Assembly: GCF_949987515.2 (NCBI RefSeq)
Contig: NC_082702.1
Coordinates: forward strand, 55,955,600 to 56,019,599
Length of the DNA: 64,000 bases
Direction: 5' to 3'
Source: Delphinus delphis
Lineage: Eukaryota > Chordata > Mammalia > Artiodactyla > Delphinidae
The first letter of the stretch is position 1. Every line of letters begins with the position of its first letter. This document shows positions 1 to 12,510 of the stretch, in pieces. Below the pieces are notes generated by a model that was not told the DNA's origin, did not search any database, and worked only from the letters and a program-made list of their open reading frames with translations. Made by a program: the position numbers and the translations under genes.

Positions 1-284
1 CGCCAGGCTGGGGTTGGGTGGCAGCGCGTTAATTACCTCTGTTAGGGCGACACAGCAGTCTCCAAAGCACAGGGCTGCGTGAGGCCGCCCGGCCCCCCTC
101 CTGTCCCGTCCCCTCCCCTCCCCCCTTCAGCCGGCAGAGCTGTTTTTCTAAGCTACAGGGATCCGTGTTTCGGGTGACATTTCAGCTTGGCCACTCGCTT
201 TCCTCTCTCGCCGAGTGTGGTTTCCCCACGCTGGCCTTGCTCCCCGGCCGAGGCCACAGGCGGGAGGTGACGTTTGGGAGTGTT

Positions 285-350
285 CCTGTCAATGAGAATT
301 TATTGAGCGCCTGCTAAGAACCTGGCCCGTGCCCGCTGCTGGGAGGTATG
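285..350 (-). repeat. MIR-like relic
   Basis: The phrase tttattgagcgcctgctaag matches the reverse complement of the MIR end. Short fragment. Confidence 0.4.
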
Positions 351-1725
351 CACACAGCTAACACCGCCGGTGCCTCCAGAGCGGCCCTGTGCACGCCTGC
401 CAGAGCGCGCGGGGGGCGGCGGGGGGGGGGGGCTCTTAATCTCGCCTCGGCAGCGTCTTCTCCCCACCAGCCTAGCCTTCGCGCTTGCGCCTCTGCTCCA
501 GCAGGAATGCAACCATGGGCGTTCGTGCTCCGTGCCCTATACCTGTCTTTGCTGGGGCTGCTCTTCCGCCTGGAATTCTCCAGTCAGCCACAAATCCCAG
601 GGGTCCCTGAGACCACCTTCCCCTGCCCCTCCCTTCCCCATGCCGGGAGCTGGTTCAGAGCGGAAGCTGCCGCAGGGCTGGGGAAGTGAGAGCAGCCTCT
701 GGAGAGGGTGGGACGGAGGCCAGGCCTGGAGAGAAGCCCATCTGGGCTGCGGATGGGGGAGGGGGACCAGAGCTCGCAAGCATTCGTGGAAGAGAGGGGA
801 TCTGGCTGAACTGGAGGCTTTGTGGGGTCCTGGTTGGACTTGGGGGGGTCTCTGCGAGGTGACTTTTAACCGAGGAAGGAGGTGTGCGGGCGGCAGGAAG
901 CCCCCAGACCAAGTGCTCATTCTTGGCCGTACTTTGGGCTCACCTGGGGAACTTCAGACGCCCAGGCCGGACCTGTGACCAGTTAAGACCCAGATCTCTA
1001 GGGGTGGGGGCCGGACATCTGTATTTTATAAACCCCCAGCTGAGCTAGAAGGGCCTTCTGCCGGGGGCAGGGGGCAGAGTGGGCAAGGAATTCCTCTCCT
1101 TGGAGGAAGGTGGGCTCATGCTTCTTAAGGAGAACTGGGGTCCCACGTGGGAAGCCAGAGTGTGCCCTGTTCGCTCCAGAAATACATGGGACTGGGTAGC
1201 CCTCTCCCGGCCGGGGAGGCGGTGAGAAACAGTGCCCACGACCCCGTCGCTGGGTCACTGGATGGCTCTGGGCTTTGTGTTAACCTGGGGTCCACTTCTG
1301 GAGGTAGTACTCCTTACCTGCCCCCGGTGAGCTGCAAGCTCTCCTAAAGGGGCCTTCAGGTGCAGAGTTGTGTTTGGATGGGTGGCTTCTGTGCCTGTCT
1401 GAAGCTCTGGCCAAGCCTTCCAATTCTGGAACCGGTTCCTCCAGCTGGAGGACTCGACGTGTGTGAGGAGTTGCACGTTTCCGTGGCTTTGGGGTGGCCA
1501 GACCCGGGTGGGGGGCATCCCACGGGCAAATGAGGACCTCAGCCCTCCCGCCGCCATCAGTAGCCCCAGCTGTTTCCCATCTGTAGGATGGCTCTGCACA
1601 GGTTTTTTCAGAGGTAAGGGTTTAGCTGACGTAACGTATGCCACAGCCTGCCCTCAAGGGGTCATTGCAGGGGAGGGCCTGAAAGCCTTGGGGGCCTGGG
1701 GTTAGCCCCCACGTGTCTGTTGATA

Positions 1726-1900
1726 TGGAGGTCAGTTCCTGGCCAGGGCGTTAACGTCCACCTCTGGCTCAACCAGTATGACGTCGCATGCTTTCCTTCC
1801 GGGCCTCGGTTTTCTCGTCCGTAAAGTGGGAGAGGCAGCGGCACCCGTGTCCTTGGGCTGTCGGGGGTTAAATGCTTTCTTATAAAGCCCGAGAGCTCTT
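1726..1900 (+). repeat. MIR relic
   Basis: Contains cctcggttttctcgtccgta and aagtgggag, the MIR core phrase for cctcagtttcctcatctgta, with flanking similarity. Confidence 0.55.
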
Positions 1901-3179
1901 GTGTAAGGGTATGTCAGAGGCGCACAGATCAGTCCCAATTCAGTGGCTCTATGATCTCTGGGATTCTAACTTGTGAAACCCAGAAGGCTCTGTTCCCCTA
2001 GACCCTGGCCTTGGCAGTGTTTGGTGTGGGGAGAGGCGGAGACCACTTCTCCGACCGAGACCCAGAGGCTCAAGGTGCCGGATCAGCCCCTGCGGACCCT
2101 CCCCTGTTGGGGCTGCAGCAGCCAGACGTGTTCCTCTGGGGCCTCACCCCCCCCCCAGGGTCTTGATCACGTGCTCGCACACTCACCCCTTGCTCAGCAA
2201 CTTGTTGCCCCCGCGCACCTTGGTGGCCGTGGGTGGGATTGCACCCCAAGTGGGGAGGAGGGAGGTGAGATGGCGGCCCCTCCCCAGCCCGGCCCTTCCT
2301 GCGCTCTGATGGCGCCTCTGTGACCGCGGGCAGCAATAAAAGGAATCGATCGGCAGGCTTTTTTTTTTTTTTGGTCAGGTTATGCCGTCCTGAAGGAAAT
2401 CCACGCGTCAAGCTGAGGGGGGCCAGGCGTGTCAGCAGGGGCGGGCAGAGGCCTCCTTTGTGCTCACCTCAGTCTCCTCTCCCCCTGAGCTGAGCCAGAG
2501 CCTGTTTGGGGGGGCGGGAGGGCTGGCTGCCGTCGTGTGGCACGTGAGGTGGGGCTGTGTTCTCAGTCTGCTGCTTGTCTTCCCCTGAGGGTCTGGCTTG
2601 TGGGGTAGGGATTACCCCCCTTCGACTGTTAGTTGGGGCCCCATGGGAGCTCGTCTGTCTACCCTCCTCTGCCTCCGCGGGGGCTCTTGCCTATGTGCCG
2701 TCAGACGGCTGGTAATAGGTGTGAAGTGGAAAACCAGGGGGCGTGAGCGGATTCGTCCTACTGAATTCCTGGTGTCCGTTTATCTTTGAATGCTTCTTTG
2801 TAACTTTTTTACATAGGGTATGTGGTCTTTCTCTGTTAGCTTAAACACGTGAGGATGTGTTAGACTAGATATCGAAGTTGAAGACAGGTGAAGCTAAAAT
2901 TCTTCATCAAATGACAGTGTTGCAGGGACTTCTGCTTCCCAGAGGTGGCGAGGCTGAGCGGTCAGCCCCTGCCGCCTCGTGAGTGGCGGAAGGGTAGTTG
3001 CTCCCATTTACAGGATGGGAACACTGAGGCTCCGGATCAGCCCCCGTGGCTCTGCCCTGTGGGCTCCCAGGGCCCTGTTTCCATGGACTCTTGGAAAGGA
3101 TTTCTGGTCGCCCCTGCGTGGGCTCCCAAGGGGAGTGGAAGTGTGGTCTGAGAGTGTAGGTTTTAAATCAGATTGATGG

Positions 3180-3562
3180 GACTTCCCTGGTGGCGCAGTG
3201 GTTAAGAATCCGCCTGCCAGTGCAGGGGACACGGGTTCGAGCCCTGGTCTGGGAAGATCCCACATGCTGCGGAGCAACTAAGCCTGGGTACCACAACTAG
3301 TGAGCCTGCGCTCTAGAGCCCTCGAGCCACAACTACTGAGCCCGTGAGCCACAAGTACTGAAGCCCATGAACGTAGAGCCTGTGCTCCGCAACAGGAGAA
3401 GCCGCCGCAATGAGAAGCCCATGCACCGCAGTGAAGGGTAGCCCCAGCTCACCACAGCTGGAGAAAGCCCGCGTGCAGCAAGGAAGACCCAACGCAGCCC
3501 CCCACACACACGCAAAAAAAGAAAAAGAAATAAAAATGAATTTAAAAAATATTTTTAAAAAT
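3180..3562 (+). mobile_element. CHR-type tRNA-derived SINE, long form
   Basis: It starts gacttccctggtggcgcag with a tRNA-like box B (gggttcgagccc) and ends in an A-rich tail. Target-site duplication: aaatcagattgatgg at 3165..3179 and aaatcagattggtgg at 3563..3577 (one mismatch). Its low divergence indicates relatively recent insertion. Confidence 0.92.
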
Positions 3563-5362
3563 AAATCAGATTGGTGGCCAGGCTTTTCTCCTTTCTGAAC
3601 ACATCGACTTAGCTTTTTTAAGGTGCAGTTTTCACCTAAATACGTGTCTTATAAGACTAAGAAGGACTTCCTTAGTAGGGATGCCAGTCCCGGGAGCCTG
3701 TCACCTGGGTCCGGGGAGTGCATTTTAACCAGACAGCTGGTTTCCAAGTTGAAACCAGCAGGACTGCGTCGCCTTCCTCCTTGGGAGGAACTGTGTGTGG
3801 TGTGGTGTCCGTGCCGGGCTTCCCCAGCCAGGGCGCTCGGTGGGCCTCAGGGTTTCATGCTGCAGTTTCCAGCCGTGTCCGTGCCCCGTGCAGCGAGCCC
3901 CCCGTGGGTGTGTTCACACCTCAGGACTGATCTGTTGGCTACATTTCCAGAGGGGAGAGGGCTGGGCGTGAAGGCTTGACACATCTTTAAAGATGTTGCC
4001 AGATTCCTCCAGAGAGAGTTGCAGGGACTCGCTTTTCTGCCCGCCTGTACAACCCAGACCTTTAGTTACTCAATTCTGGGGTCCCCTCTGTGCTCCTCAG
4101 CCCTTGGCCTCCAGGGTCATCCATCCTGCCCGCAAGGGGAGGAGAACCCTTTGGTCAGCCTCGGCTTTTGTTGCCCCCGGCAGGTCTCTGGCATAGATCC
4201 CACTGCTCCTTGCCGTGTGACCCAGGAGTCCTGGGGGGTGGAGCCTGGTACCCGTGAGAGCCAGTTCTGGCCTCAGCATCCTGCCGGGGGTGCAGGAACC
4301 TTACAAGTTCCCAGTTGGGGCTGTGGAGGGGGTTTTGTTTGTTTCTTTGGAGAAAATGAAGGGTTATTTAGGCTTAGGCAGTTGACTGCTCAGCAGTTGG
4401 TGGACGATGGCTGTGGCCAGAGGAAGGTGGCTGGCTTGACCTGGCGTGTGGCAGGGGTGGAAGCAGGGAGCTCGTGGCTGGTGGCTCGTGACTGCTTTTG
4501 CGAAATTTTACCTGGTCGTCCTGTTCTGAAGCCCACTTTGGCTGCAGGGTAGTTGGTTTTTTCCAGTGGGGCATTTTCTGATGTCTGGGCATGGTACCTA
4601 GGGCTTTGCAGATGGCAGATGAGCCCAGGTGAGGAAACATCATTAGAACTTGGACCATGGGAACACCACAAGAACTTAGTATTTTACCTTTGACACCCTG
4701 GACTCCCTTGGCCTGGTAGAATATATTGGGGGAGGGTGTTAGTATCGGCGTTTGATATGCAAAGAATCCTTCGCTATAGGCGTCTATAATCTGGGTTCAG
4801 CCACCTCTACACACACACATCCCTGTGGGGTTTACAGATGGGCTTCTGTGAACATGGTCGAACTACGTGCGGAATTCAGTGGAAATGTTTTTCTGGGCAG
4901 GGGGTCCGGTGTGTCACTTTGAACCATTGTGAGAATGGAACTTTTGCAAAAGCAAAAAAACCCCACAAAAACATCTTATCACTCGAGGCAAGTCCTGGCT
5001 CTGCTTCACGTGGGACCCACCTGCGGTTGACAGGTGCCGGGATCACCCCTGAAGCTGGGGGTGGAGGGGTTGACCTCTTGCTGCTGAATCTGCTCGAAGG
5101 TGTTGCTGACATCTGTGCTGAGCGTCCCGGTCGCGCACACGTTTATTAGTCTCCTGTGGACCCTGTTCATCACCCAGACCCACGTAGTTCCTGAACAGCA
5201 GGGAGTGGCGGGGACTCTGGCGAGTTGGCGACCTGGGGACAGACGAAGGGGTGGTCGCCACGCTCGGAATTATGGTCGGTGGCGCCTCCTTTTTCAAGGG
5301 AAATGGGAGATCTTCATTTTGACTTGAAACCAGTTTTAAGATATCATCCATTGATCGACATT

Positions 5363-5580
5363 CCTTTTTTAAATTTTAAATATTTTATTTATTAATATTT
5401 TATTATTAATAATATTTTATTATCTTGGCTGCACCGGGTCTTAGTTGCAGCACACGGGATCTTTGTTGCGGCATGCGGACTCTTAGTTGCGGCCTGCATG
5501 TTCCCCCACTAGGGATCGAACCCAGGCCCCCTGCATTGGGAGTGCGGAGTGTTACCCACTGGACCACCCTGGAAGTCCCC
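5363..5580 (-). mobile_element. CHR-type SINE, antisense, shorter subtype
   Basis: Read on the minus strand it begins gggacttccagggtggtcc and ends in an AT-rich tail at 5363..5420. The flanks attgatcgacatt (near 5350) and attgattcacatt (5581..5593) form a target-site duplication with two mismatches. Confidence 0.88.
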
Positions 5581-5689
5581 ATTGATTCACATTTAAACAT
5601 GTCTTGACTTCAGGCCAAATAAACAGGTTGATGGATGAAAGGCAGCCCTCAGCCTCTGCCACCTGCTGTCTAGTCCCCCCCACCCCAAC

Positions 5690-5830
5690 CCCGAGGTACG
5701 GATGGAGAAACTGAGGCTCAGACTACATGAGGACCCGACAGGACCCCACCAGCAGGTGCGGGGGAGCCAGGCCCGGATCCCCATCTTCTGGCTGGTTTCC
5801 AACCGAGGATGCAATTCCTTGACTTAACTC
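5690..5830 (-). repeat. MIR relic, reversed
   Basis: The phrase gatggagaaactgaggctca is the reverse of the MIR core. The sequence downstream (gccaggcccggatcc) fits the same element. Confidence 0.5.
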
Positions 5831-6030
5831 CTGGTGGTCCTGCCATGTGAGACTCTGAAGTTGCCTTCTCCACGTTGAATCTGGTGGGCTGTGCACTGTG
5901 AAGGTGGGACTGACATACCTGTTCTGCAGGCTGAGGACCTACTAAGTGCCCTTTGGGCCTGGTGGTGCAGGTGGAGATGCCCGCCCTGCACAGACAGCTT
6001 TGTCAACACCCACTCAGTATTGAAGGGACA

Positions 6031-6320
6031 GGACTTCCCTGGTGGCGCAGTGGTTCAGAATCCGCCTGCCAGTGCAGGGGACACGGGTTTGATCCCTGGT
6101 CCAGGAAGATCCCACATGTCACGGAGCAACTAAGCCCATGCGCCACAACTACTGAAGCCCGCGCGCCTAGAGCCCGTGCTCCGCAACAAGAGAAGCCACC
6201 GCAATGAGAAGCCCGCGCACCGCAACGAAGAGTAGCCCCCGCTCGCCGCAACTAGAGAAAAGCCCACGTGCGGCAACAAAGACCCAACGCAGACCCCCGA
6301 AATTAAAAATAATAATTTGT
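6031..6320 (+). mobile_element. CHR-type SINE
   Basis: Same head and box B as the copy at 3180. It is bounded by an exact 11-bp duplication ttgaagggaca at 6020..6030 and 6321..6331. Confidence 0.93.
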
Positions 6321-7039
6321 TTGAAGGGACAAATGCTCTTCTGTTCTCTGATCCTCTCTCCTCACCTGAGGGGCAGGGCAGGAGCTGCCTAAACACCTGG
6401 CTTCCTGGGCCCTGGGCTGGGCAGGCCCCGTTCAGCAGCGGCCTCTGCTTCCTCTTCTCAGTGCTCCTCAGAGTTTGGTCTCCCAGTCAGGTTTCTTCCC
6501 TTTGGGAGAAGGACCTGGCCTTGACCCCTGCCCTCCTGGCCTGTTTTCCCACCTGCCGGCCCTGGCCTGCCGCTCCATGGAAACTTGGAGGCGTTTGGCC
6601 GCCGCCTCCTGGCTAGGTTGGGTTCCTGTCCTCTGGGACCTCTGACCCCCACCTGCGTCCTGCACCCCGTGCCTCCGGGCTCCACTCAAAGGGCTCCTTT
6701 GTAAGGAGGCGGCCTGGTTAGCTCAGGGGCCTTGGGCACACAAAGGAGTCGCTCCTGGGGTTGTTGCCTGGGTGCCCTCCAGCCCAGAGCTGCCGGAATG
6801 TGGGATTCAGGGGGTGCAGTGGCCCCAAGGTGAGATCTGTTCTTACTCCCTGTGTGCCACCTCTGATCCTCCCTGCTGCCACCTGTAAAATGATGCAGCA
6901 TGTGGGTGGGCGCTCACAGCGGCCTGCAGGACGGGACGGGACCCCTAGGAGGTGGGGGGTCCTTTCCAGTGTCTTCCCGTTTAAAGGGAAATTGGTGGTA
7001 CAGCCACAAGGAAAACTGGATCCCCACCCCAGCATCTCA

Positions 7040-7180
7040 GCACGCAGCCCCAGACAAGGGGATGACTCTTCAGCCTCAGTTTACCCATCTGTAGAGTGGG
7101 GGTAGGGACGGGCCATGTAGGAGGCTCCTCGGGTGACGTGTTTGCCTGGGGTCTGTTCCTGGAGTTACTGTGAAGGGTGA
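7040..7180 (+). repeat. MIR relic
   Basis: The phrase cctcagtttacccatctgta followed by gagtggggg is the MIR core. Confidence 0.55.
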
Positions 7181-8524
7181 TTGGGACGCTCCGGTCGAAG
7201 CCAGGCCTTCTTGTTGTTACTGCCGACGCCGTTGTTAAGGACCACCTCTGGGGGTCCTGGGTGCCACCCTTGGCCCGGTCTCTCAGCCTTTTTTGTGTTA
7301 ATTGTGCGCCTCCCCGGGGCTGCCAGCTTTCTGCCTGCCCCGCACCCCAGGCCGCCCGCCACCCCCTGGCTGCCGCCGCCCTTCATCTGCCCGTCCCAGG
7401 CTGCTCCAGACGCAGCGGCCGCTTAGAATAATCGCCGTCGAACGTTGCGGTCATCTGCTGCCTGACTTCCGTCCTTTGCATCCACCGGAACCTCCGGGAC
7501 TCCCGAGCGTCTGAGGCCTTGAACCTCAACCCCTAGGCTGTCCTTGGAGGCCTCTGTCAGCGGGCTGCTCCGGGCGCCAACCCCGTGCCCGTCGCTGTCC
7601 GCTGGCAGCAGAGAACCACTCGCTCTCCTCTCCACCCAGGAGCCGCTGCCCCGTGAACCAGCTTGAGTGGCCCCAGCCCCACCTACACCTCCCGGTGTTA
7701 CCTGGCACTCGTGCCCTGAGGGACTCCCATCACCCCCGGACCTGGATTCAGCCTCCGGAGAGCCGCCCCCCAAGCGGTGTCGCTAACATGGCAGTGCGCA
7801 GGCAAGGGGGGACCCGCAAATGTTACCCAGCTCCCACCCTGCCCCCATCCCCCCCATCGGCTGCAGCTGCGGGGCGTTGCTGAACCCGTCTGCCGTGGCT
7901 GCCTGGGGACCCCAGAAGTTAGTTTTGCAAACAGCTCACGCCGTGGTGCTTGGCTCTGGGAGGGGTGGGCTCCCGTTCCCATTGACTGGGGTCCTGCCAG
8001 ACACTTTCTGCAGCTCGTAAGCGCCCGCCTTCCCCGTTCTGTAGTCACTTCATAAACACTGCTGACCAACAGGGCTGCACGGGGCGGGGGATGGCAGCCT
8101 TGTCGTAAAATGAGCTGCCTCGTTAACTCATTTTACTCCCCGGCCAGGGTCGTCTCTGGACACACAGGCTGGCCTCCCCCCCCCGATCCCCCCCTCAGTC
8201 CTTCCCTCTGGTTCCGGGGCAGGATCCAGGCCATCTGCTACGGCCGTCCCCAAACCAAAACGAAATGGCTTTGGCTTGGTCCCCCGGTTACTGGGGCCTT
8301 AGCTTTGGGGAGTACGTCCAGTTCTGGGACCCCGGGCAAGAAAAGGCCTCAGTCCCCTTAGAAACCTGCAACCTGAGAGGGTGGCCGTCACTGGAAGAGA
8401 ACATTAAGGCCTGAAGCAGGCCGCCCGTGTGCGTCCGGGAGCCAGAGGCCTTCCTGACTCTCCCAGGCGCCGCCCCTGCCCCCATCCCCGAGAAAAATTG
8501 CTTCGTGCGAGCGAGCTCGGGACA

Positions 8525-9070
8525 CGCCAAAGGCAAACGTAATAATGAATTTATTATGAAGCCGCTCGGGCTCCCGGGATCACGTGGTGCCCCCCGCCGC
8601 CGCCTGCTGGGGTCTCTGCTCAGGTGACCCCAGCCTTGTTAGCACTGCAGAAGTATCGCCCCTTTTAGGGGGCAGGGCAGTGGCATGGAGGCCCCGAGCT
8701 GGGGGACACTTGTATTTGTTCACAAACATTTCTCTGCGGTAATGAAAAATTACCAAGGCGGGTGATTAGAGAATCCAAGTCCAGATTGCGCACGCGGGCC
8801 TGAAACTGAGGCCCTGCTGGGCCCGGCCCCGTGGGGTGTAATTACCCGGGGTGGGGGGTGGCTGTCAGGGGAAGTGGGGCGGGTTGGTGCTTGAACTGGG
8901 AGCCAGCAGAAAGTGCATCTCAGCTATTAGCTTGTAATTACAGAGCGTGGAGGGAGCAGGCCTGAGGTCTGGAGCCGCGGAACAGCGGCGCGAAGGCAGC
9001 GGTAATTACGGGATCGGTGGGAGGCCGGAGGGAGGCTGGGGCGCGCTGATTAATAACACCCTCCGCCCTC
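8525..9070. promoter_or_regulatory. Candidate enhancer with clustered TAAT/GTAATTAC sites
   Basis: Within about 550 bp of otherwise GC-rich DNA there are three identical palindromes GTAATTAC (8838, 8934 and 9002). An AT-rich near-palindrome aataatgaatttattatg (8541) and further TAAT cores (8740, 9046) lie beside them. TAATTA is the classic homeodomain dimer site. Function is inferred from site clustering only. Confidence 0.45.
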
Positions 9071-11264
9071 ACGCAGGGCGGGGAGGCGCGCCGCGACCAT
9101 GTTTAATGGAGTGTAGGGGCCTCCCTCCCCCCCCCCCCCGCCCCTTAAGTCCAGCTGTTGGGAACGTTCAGAGTCCATCGGGGTCTGTTCGGAAGCACCG
9201 GGACAAGGTGGTTCCGGAACACGTCTGCCAAGCCGTCAGCCCAGCTCGCCCCTCTGCACTTGGATTTGTCGTCTTTGCTCTTTTCTTTTTTTTTGGTTTA
9301 AGCTTTGTACTGCTTCTGGTCATGTTAGAAACCTGGACAGGGAAGAGGAAAGGGTATTGGTTAAGGACACCACACTTTGGTAGAAGGAGCGGGAAGGGTG
9401 ATGGCAGTCCTGGGCCGGGCAGTCCTTGCTTCTAAAGACCGACACCACGCGGGGGAGGAGGGGACTGGCAGATGCGGTGCGCGCTGTCGGCCTGGCGGCC
9501 TTCCCTCCTGCTCCCAGCTTCGGGCTCAGGGAGGGGCTCTCAGCTCTGGGTGTCTGGCCGTGGCGGCTCTTTCTCCTGGGGGGTCGAGGGGGCGGGAGGT
9601 GGACAGCAGCATGTGATGTAAATGAGGCGGCCAGGAGGCCACCTGAGCTCCCCGTGTGTCAGGGGCTGGTACAGCTGGAGAGGGAGCTCTGGCCCTGCCC
9701 CCAGGGCCGCCCCAGCCCCCGGCCCTCATCCATCATTGGCCTTCGTGCTGTGGTGCCTATTCCCAGCTGTTAGGATAATGAATTTACATGAGCTGATAAT
9801 GTAGACAAGAACTCAGTCGATGGCCAGGAGCGCAGAAGTTAATAAATACCTCTCTGATGACGGCGTGGGGGAAAATAGGCACCACCCCTGCTCTGCGGGG
9901 CTTCTCGAGGGTGCAGGGCTGCCCGGGGCTCCCTCTCCTCTCCTCCTCTCCACGCACCGCTGGGGCTTCCACGGTCGCGGTGGCACCTGTGGCGGGGTGT
10001 GGGACCCACCTGCCTGTGCAGGGCTGGGGGCAGAGCAGCCCTGAAGTGACCGTGAGCCTGTGACTCGGGGTGCGAGGCACACGGCGGGGGGTGTGCTCCC
10101 GGAGGCCGTGGCGATCCCCAGCAGGTCCAAGGTGACCCTTTACAGGGTCTCTGGGTCCCCCGAATTTGGCCTTTGTCCTTCCCCGTCCTAGGTGCAAGGG
10201 GGCCGTCACCCCAGCTGCCGGTGGTCCCTCGGGCCCCTGCCTCGCCTCCCCTCCCTTCCAATGCACACATGCTGAGGAGGGATGCTAATTTTAGACTCCC
10301 CTAACGAGGCTGCTCGTTTGGAATTCTATTTTGAGTGACCTGACATCAGCAGAGCAGCGTTCCTGGCCCGAAGCTGCTCCAGAGACCACGACTGACACCA
10401 CGACAGGGACGCCAGCTCTGGGGGAGCCCCAGGAGCCTGGGGGCGCTGTACATGGGGCCTGTGCAGCACGTGCCAGGCTCTAAGGAGGGGGGAGAGCAGG
10501 CTCAGGGGGGGTGGGGCGCCGCTGGATGCCAGTAGGAGTGTGACAATGACGTTCAGGTGGCGGCTGGTCCAGGAGGGGGCAGAGGGTGGGTCTGCCCCCC
10601 AGAACCCTGGTCACCAGGGAAAGGCGGGGGTTGTCGGTGAGGGTTTGGGTTCCAGGAGGGGCACCCCAGTTCCCTCAGCTCCCGCATCTGCCCCGCAGGA
10701 GGCCCCGGTCTGGGGAAGACCCCAGCCCCCTGTTGGTTATTCCAAACTCATGCAGGCAAGTCTGTTCATGGGCCCCCCACTTTTAAAAACCTGCTTCACT
10801 ACAGAAAAACTAGAACAGAGAGAAGTAAAAAGGCTAAAAACGAGAAAATTGTTCCTCCTGCTGTCACCTGAAGACCCCCACCCGTGGCTTTAAGGGGCCC
10901 GTGACACTTTGGGGTCTGCCCCGGGATTTGCCCCATGGCTGCTCCCCACTTACTCGAGCACCCGTGTACCATCCTGCCCAGCGCTGGCAGCTGGCGGTCA
11001 CAGCATGTCCGCTGGGTCACCAGCTGGCCAGCCTGTCACAGGGCCACTGGGCAGAGACCTCCACATCTGCTCCCTGGGCCACGGGGACCGGTCACTGGGA
11101 GGTGAGGACCGCTTCGCCTGCCTCACTTTGCCGGCCCCCCTCCCTCTGTCTGGAGGCAGCATGCGGTGTGGGCTGTGGGGTGGAGCAGAGCCAGGCCCTC
11201 CTGCTGCGGCCCCAGGATGGGTCTGGATCTGGGCCCTGACCAGCTTTATGTATGTGGGACACAG

Positions 11265-11395
11265 GTGCTGTGTTCAGGTAATCCCAGCCCTGATGTTGAC
11301 CAGCTGTCGGCCCTTGGGCCCAAGCCTGGAGTCTCCCTTCTGTAAAATGGGCACAGTGACACCTTTCCCTTAGAGGTGAAAGGATTTAAAGGTGG
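11265..11395 (+). repeat. MIR relic
   Basis: tctcccttctgtaaaatggg and a preceding gaccagctgtcggcccttgg fit the MIR core, diverged. Confidence 0.5.
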
Positions 11396-12319
11396 TGGCT
11401 AGTTCTCTAAGGAATGTGGGAAAGGGGAGGGAGGTGGTTAATGGCCTTGGATTGTCTGTGTGGCCTTGGGTCGTCTCTGTGACCTTGCGTCATCTCTGTG
11501 ACCTATCTTCGAACAGCTCCTGGCCTCGGTGTCCCCGCCGGTGCTCTGCTGGCCTCTCAGGATTGTCTGAGACCCTGAGGGCAGGCCCAGGGTGGGAGTG
11601 AGTGCGGGCTTGGGGGGGGTGTCCACTGCTGCTGCGGCCTCTCCCAGGCCCATCACGAGGCTGTCTTGAGAGGTGACCCGACCGTCTGTGTGACCTGATG
11701 TCCCGGGGGGGGGGGTCTTCATTTCCCTGGGGTATGGAGCCCCGGGGTCCCCTGTCACATACCTTGTCTCCGGGCAGCACCTCGTGGCGATGCCTTCCTC
11801 TAGGTGTTGGTCAGGACCTCCAGGACCTGTGCGAGCCATGCCCAGACGGGGTCCCCACAGGGTGGTGCGCCCTTGTGTACCACCACCCGCCCCCCAAGAA
11901 AAGAAACCCATCGGTCGGTCCACTGAGTGTGGGTGCTTCGGTTCCGAGCAGGACCCAGAAGGCATCTGGACCACCCAGAGCAGGTCCTGCGTGGGGTCAC
12001 GTCCTCGGTGTCCCCGCAGGCGGCAGGACAAGAGCTCCAGTCCCCCTCTGTCCCGGAGTGTCCTGTGTGTTCGCGTTGACCAGCCAGTGCCACTCACGGA
12101 TGTGGAGAGCTGGGCTGTGTGACTCCCGGCCCGGACACGGAAGGGATGGGCGTGGGGGTAGGAGGCACAGATTCGGCAGGTCGGGTCCCATTTTGCCCAG
12201 CCTGACCCATGTGAGCCTAGCCAAGCCCCTCGCCCGCCCGAGACCTGGGTTTCTGCCCCCGTCCGCTGACCAGCTGCGTGACAGTAACAGCGACTCCTGG
12301 GATGCGCCAGCCGTGCCCT

Positions 12320-12510
12320 GGAGCTTCTCACGGAATTTACCTCCTTGAGCCCTCACGGAATTAACGTCGTGAGGCAGACTTTGTCTTCATCCCCCATTTA
12401 TAGGTGAGGAGACTGAGGAGGCCCAGAGAGGCCAAGTAACTTGCCCAACATCACACAGCTGCAGGTGGCAGAGCCGGGATTCAGGCCCCAGCGTGTGGCA
12501 GCCTGGCCCA
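12320..12510 (-). repeat. MIR relic, reversed
   Basis: A clear match: catttataggtgaggagact, then gccaagtaacttgcccaaca, tcacacagctgcaggtggca and gagccgggattcaggcccc, the MIR consensus read backwards. Confidence 0.75.

Noticed and set aside
3180..3260. tRNA-like box A/box B sequences at SINE heads as tRNA genes
   Set aside because: They are SINE promoter remnants. No cloverleaf with mature ends is present.
4350..4370. An ATGAAGG near 4358 as the missing GSE1 first exon (Met-Lys-Gly start)
   Set aside because: No GT donor follows at the required position, and the surrounding sequence does not resemble a first exon.
11438..12331. 297-codon minus-strand open frame
   Set aside because: No similarity recognised, GC-driven and abutting a MIR relic. 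No supporting promoter or splice signals.
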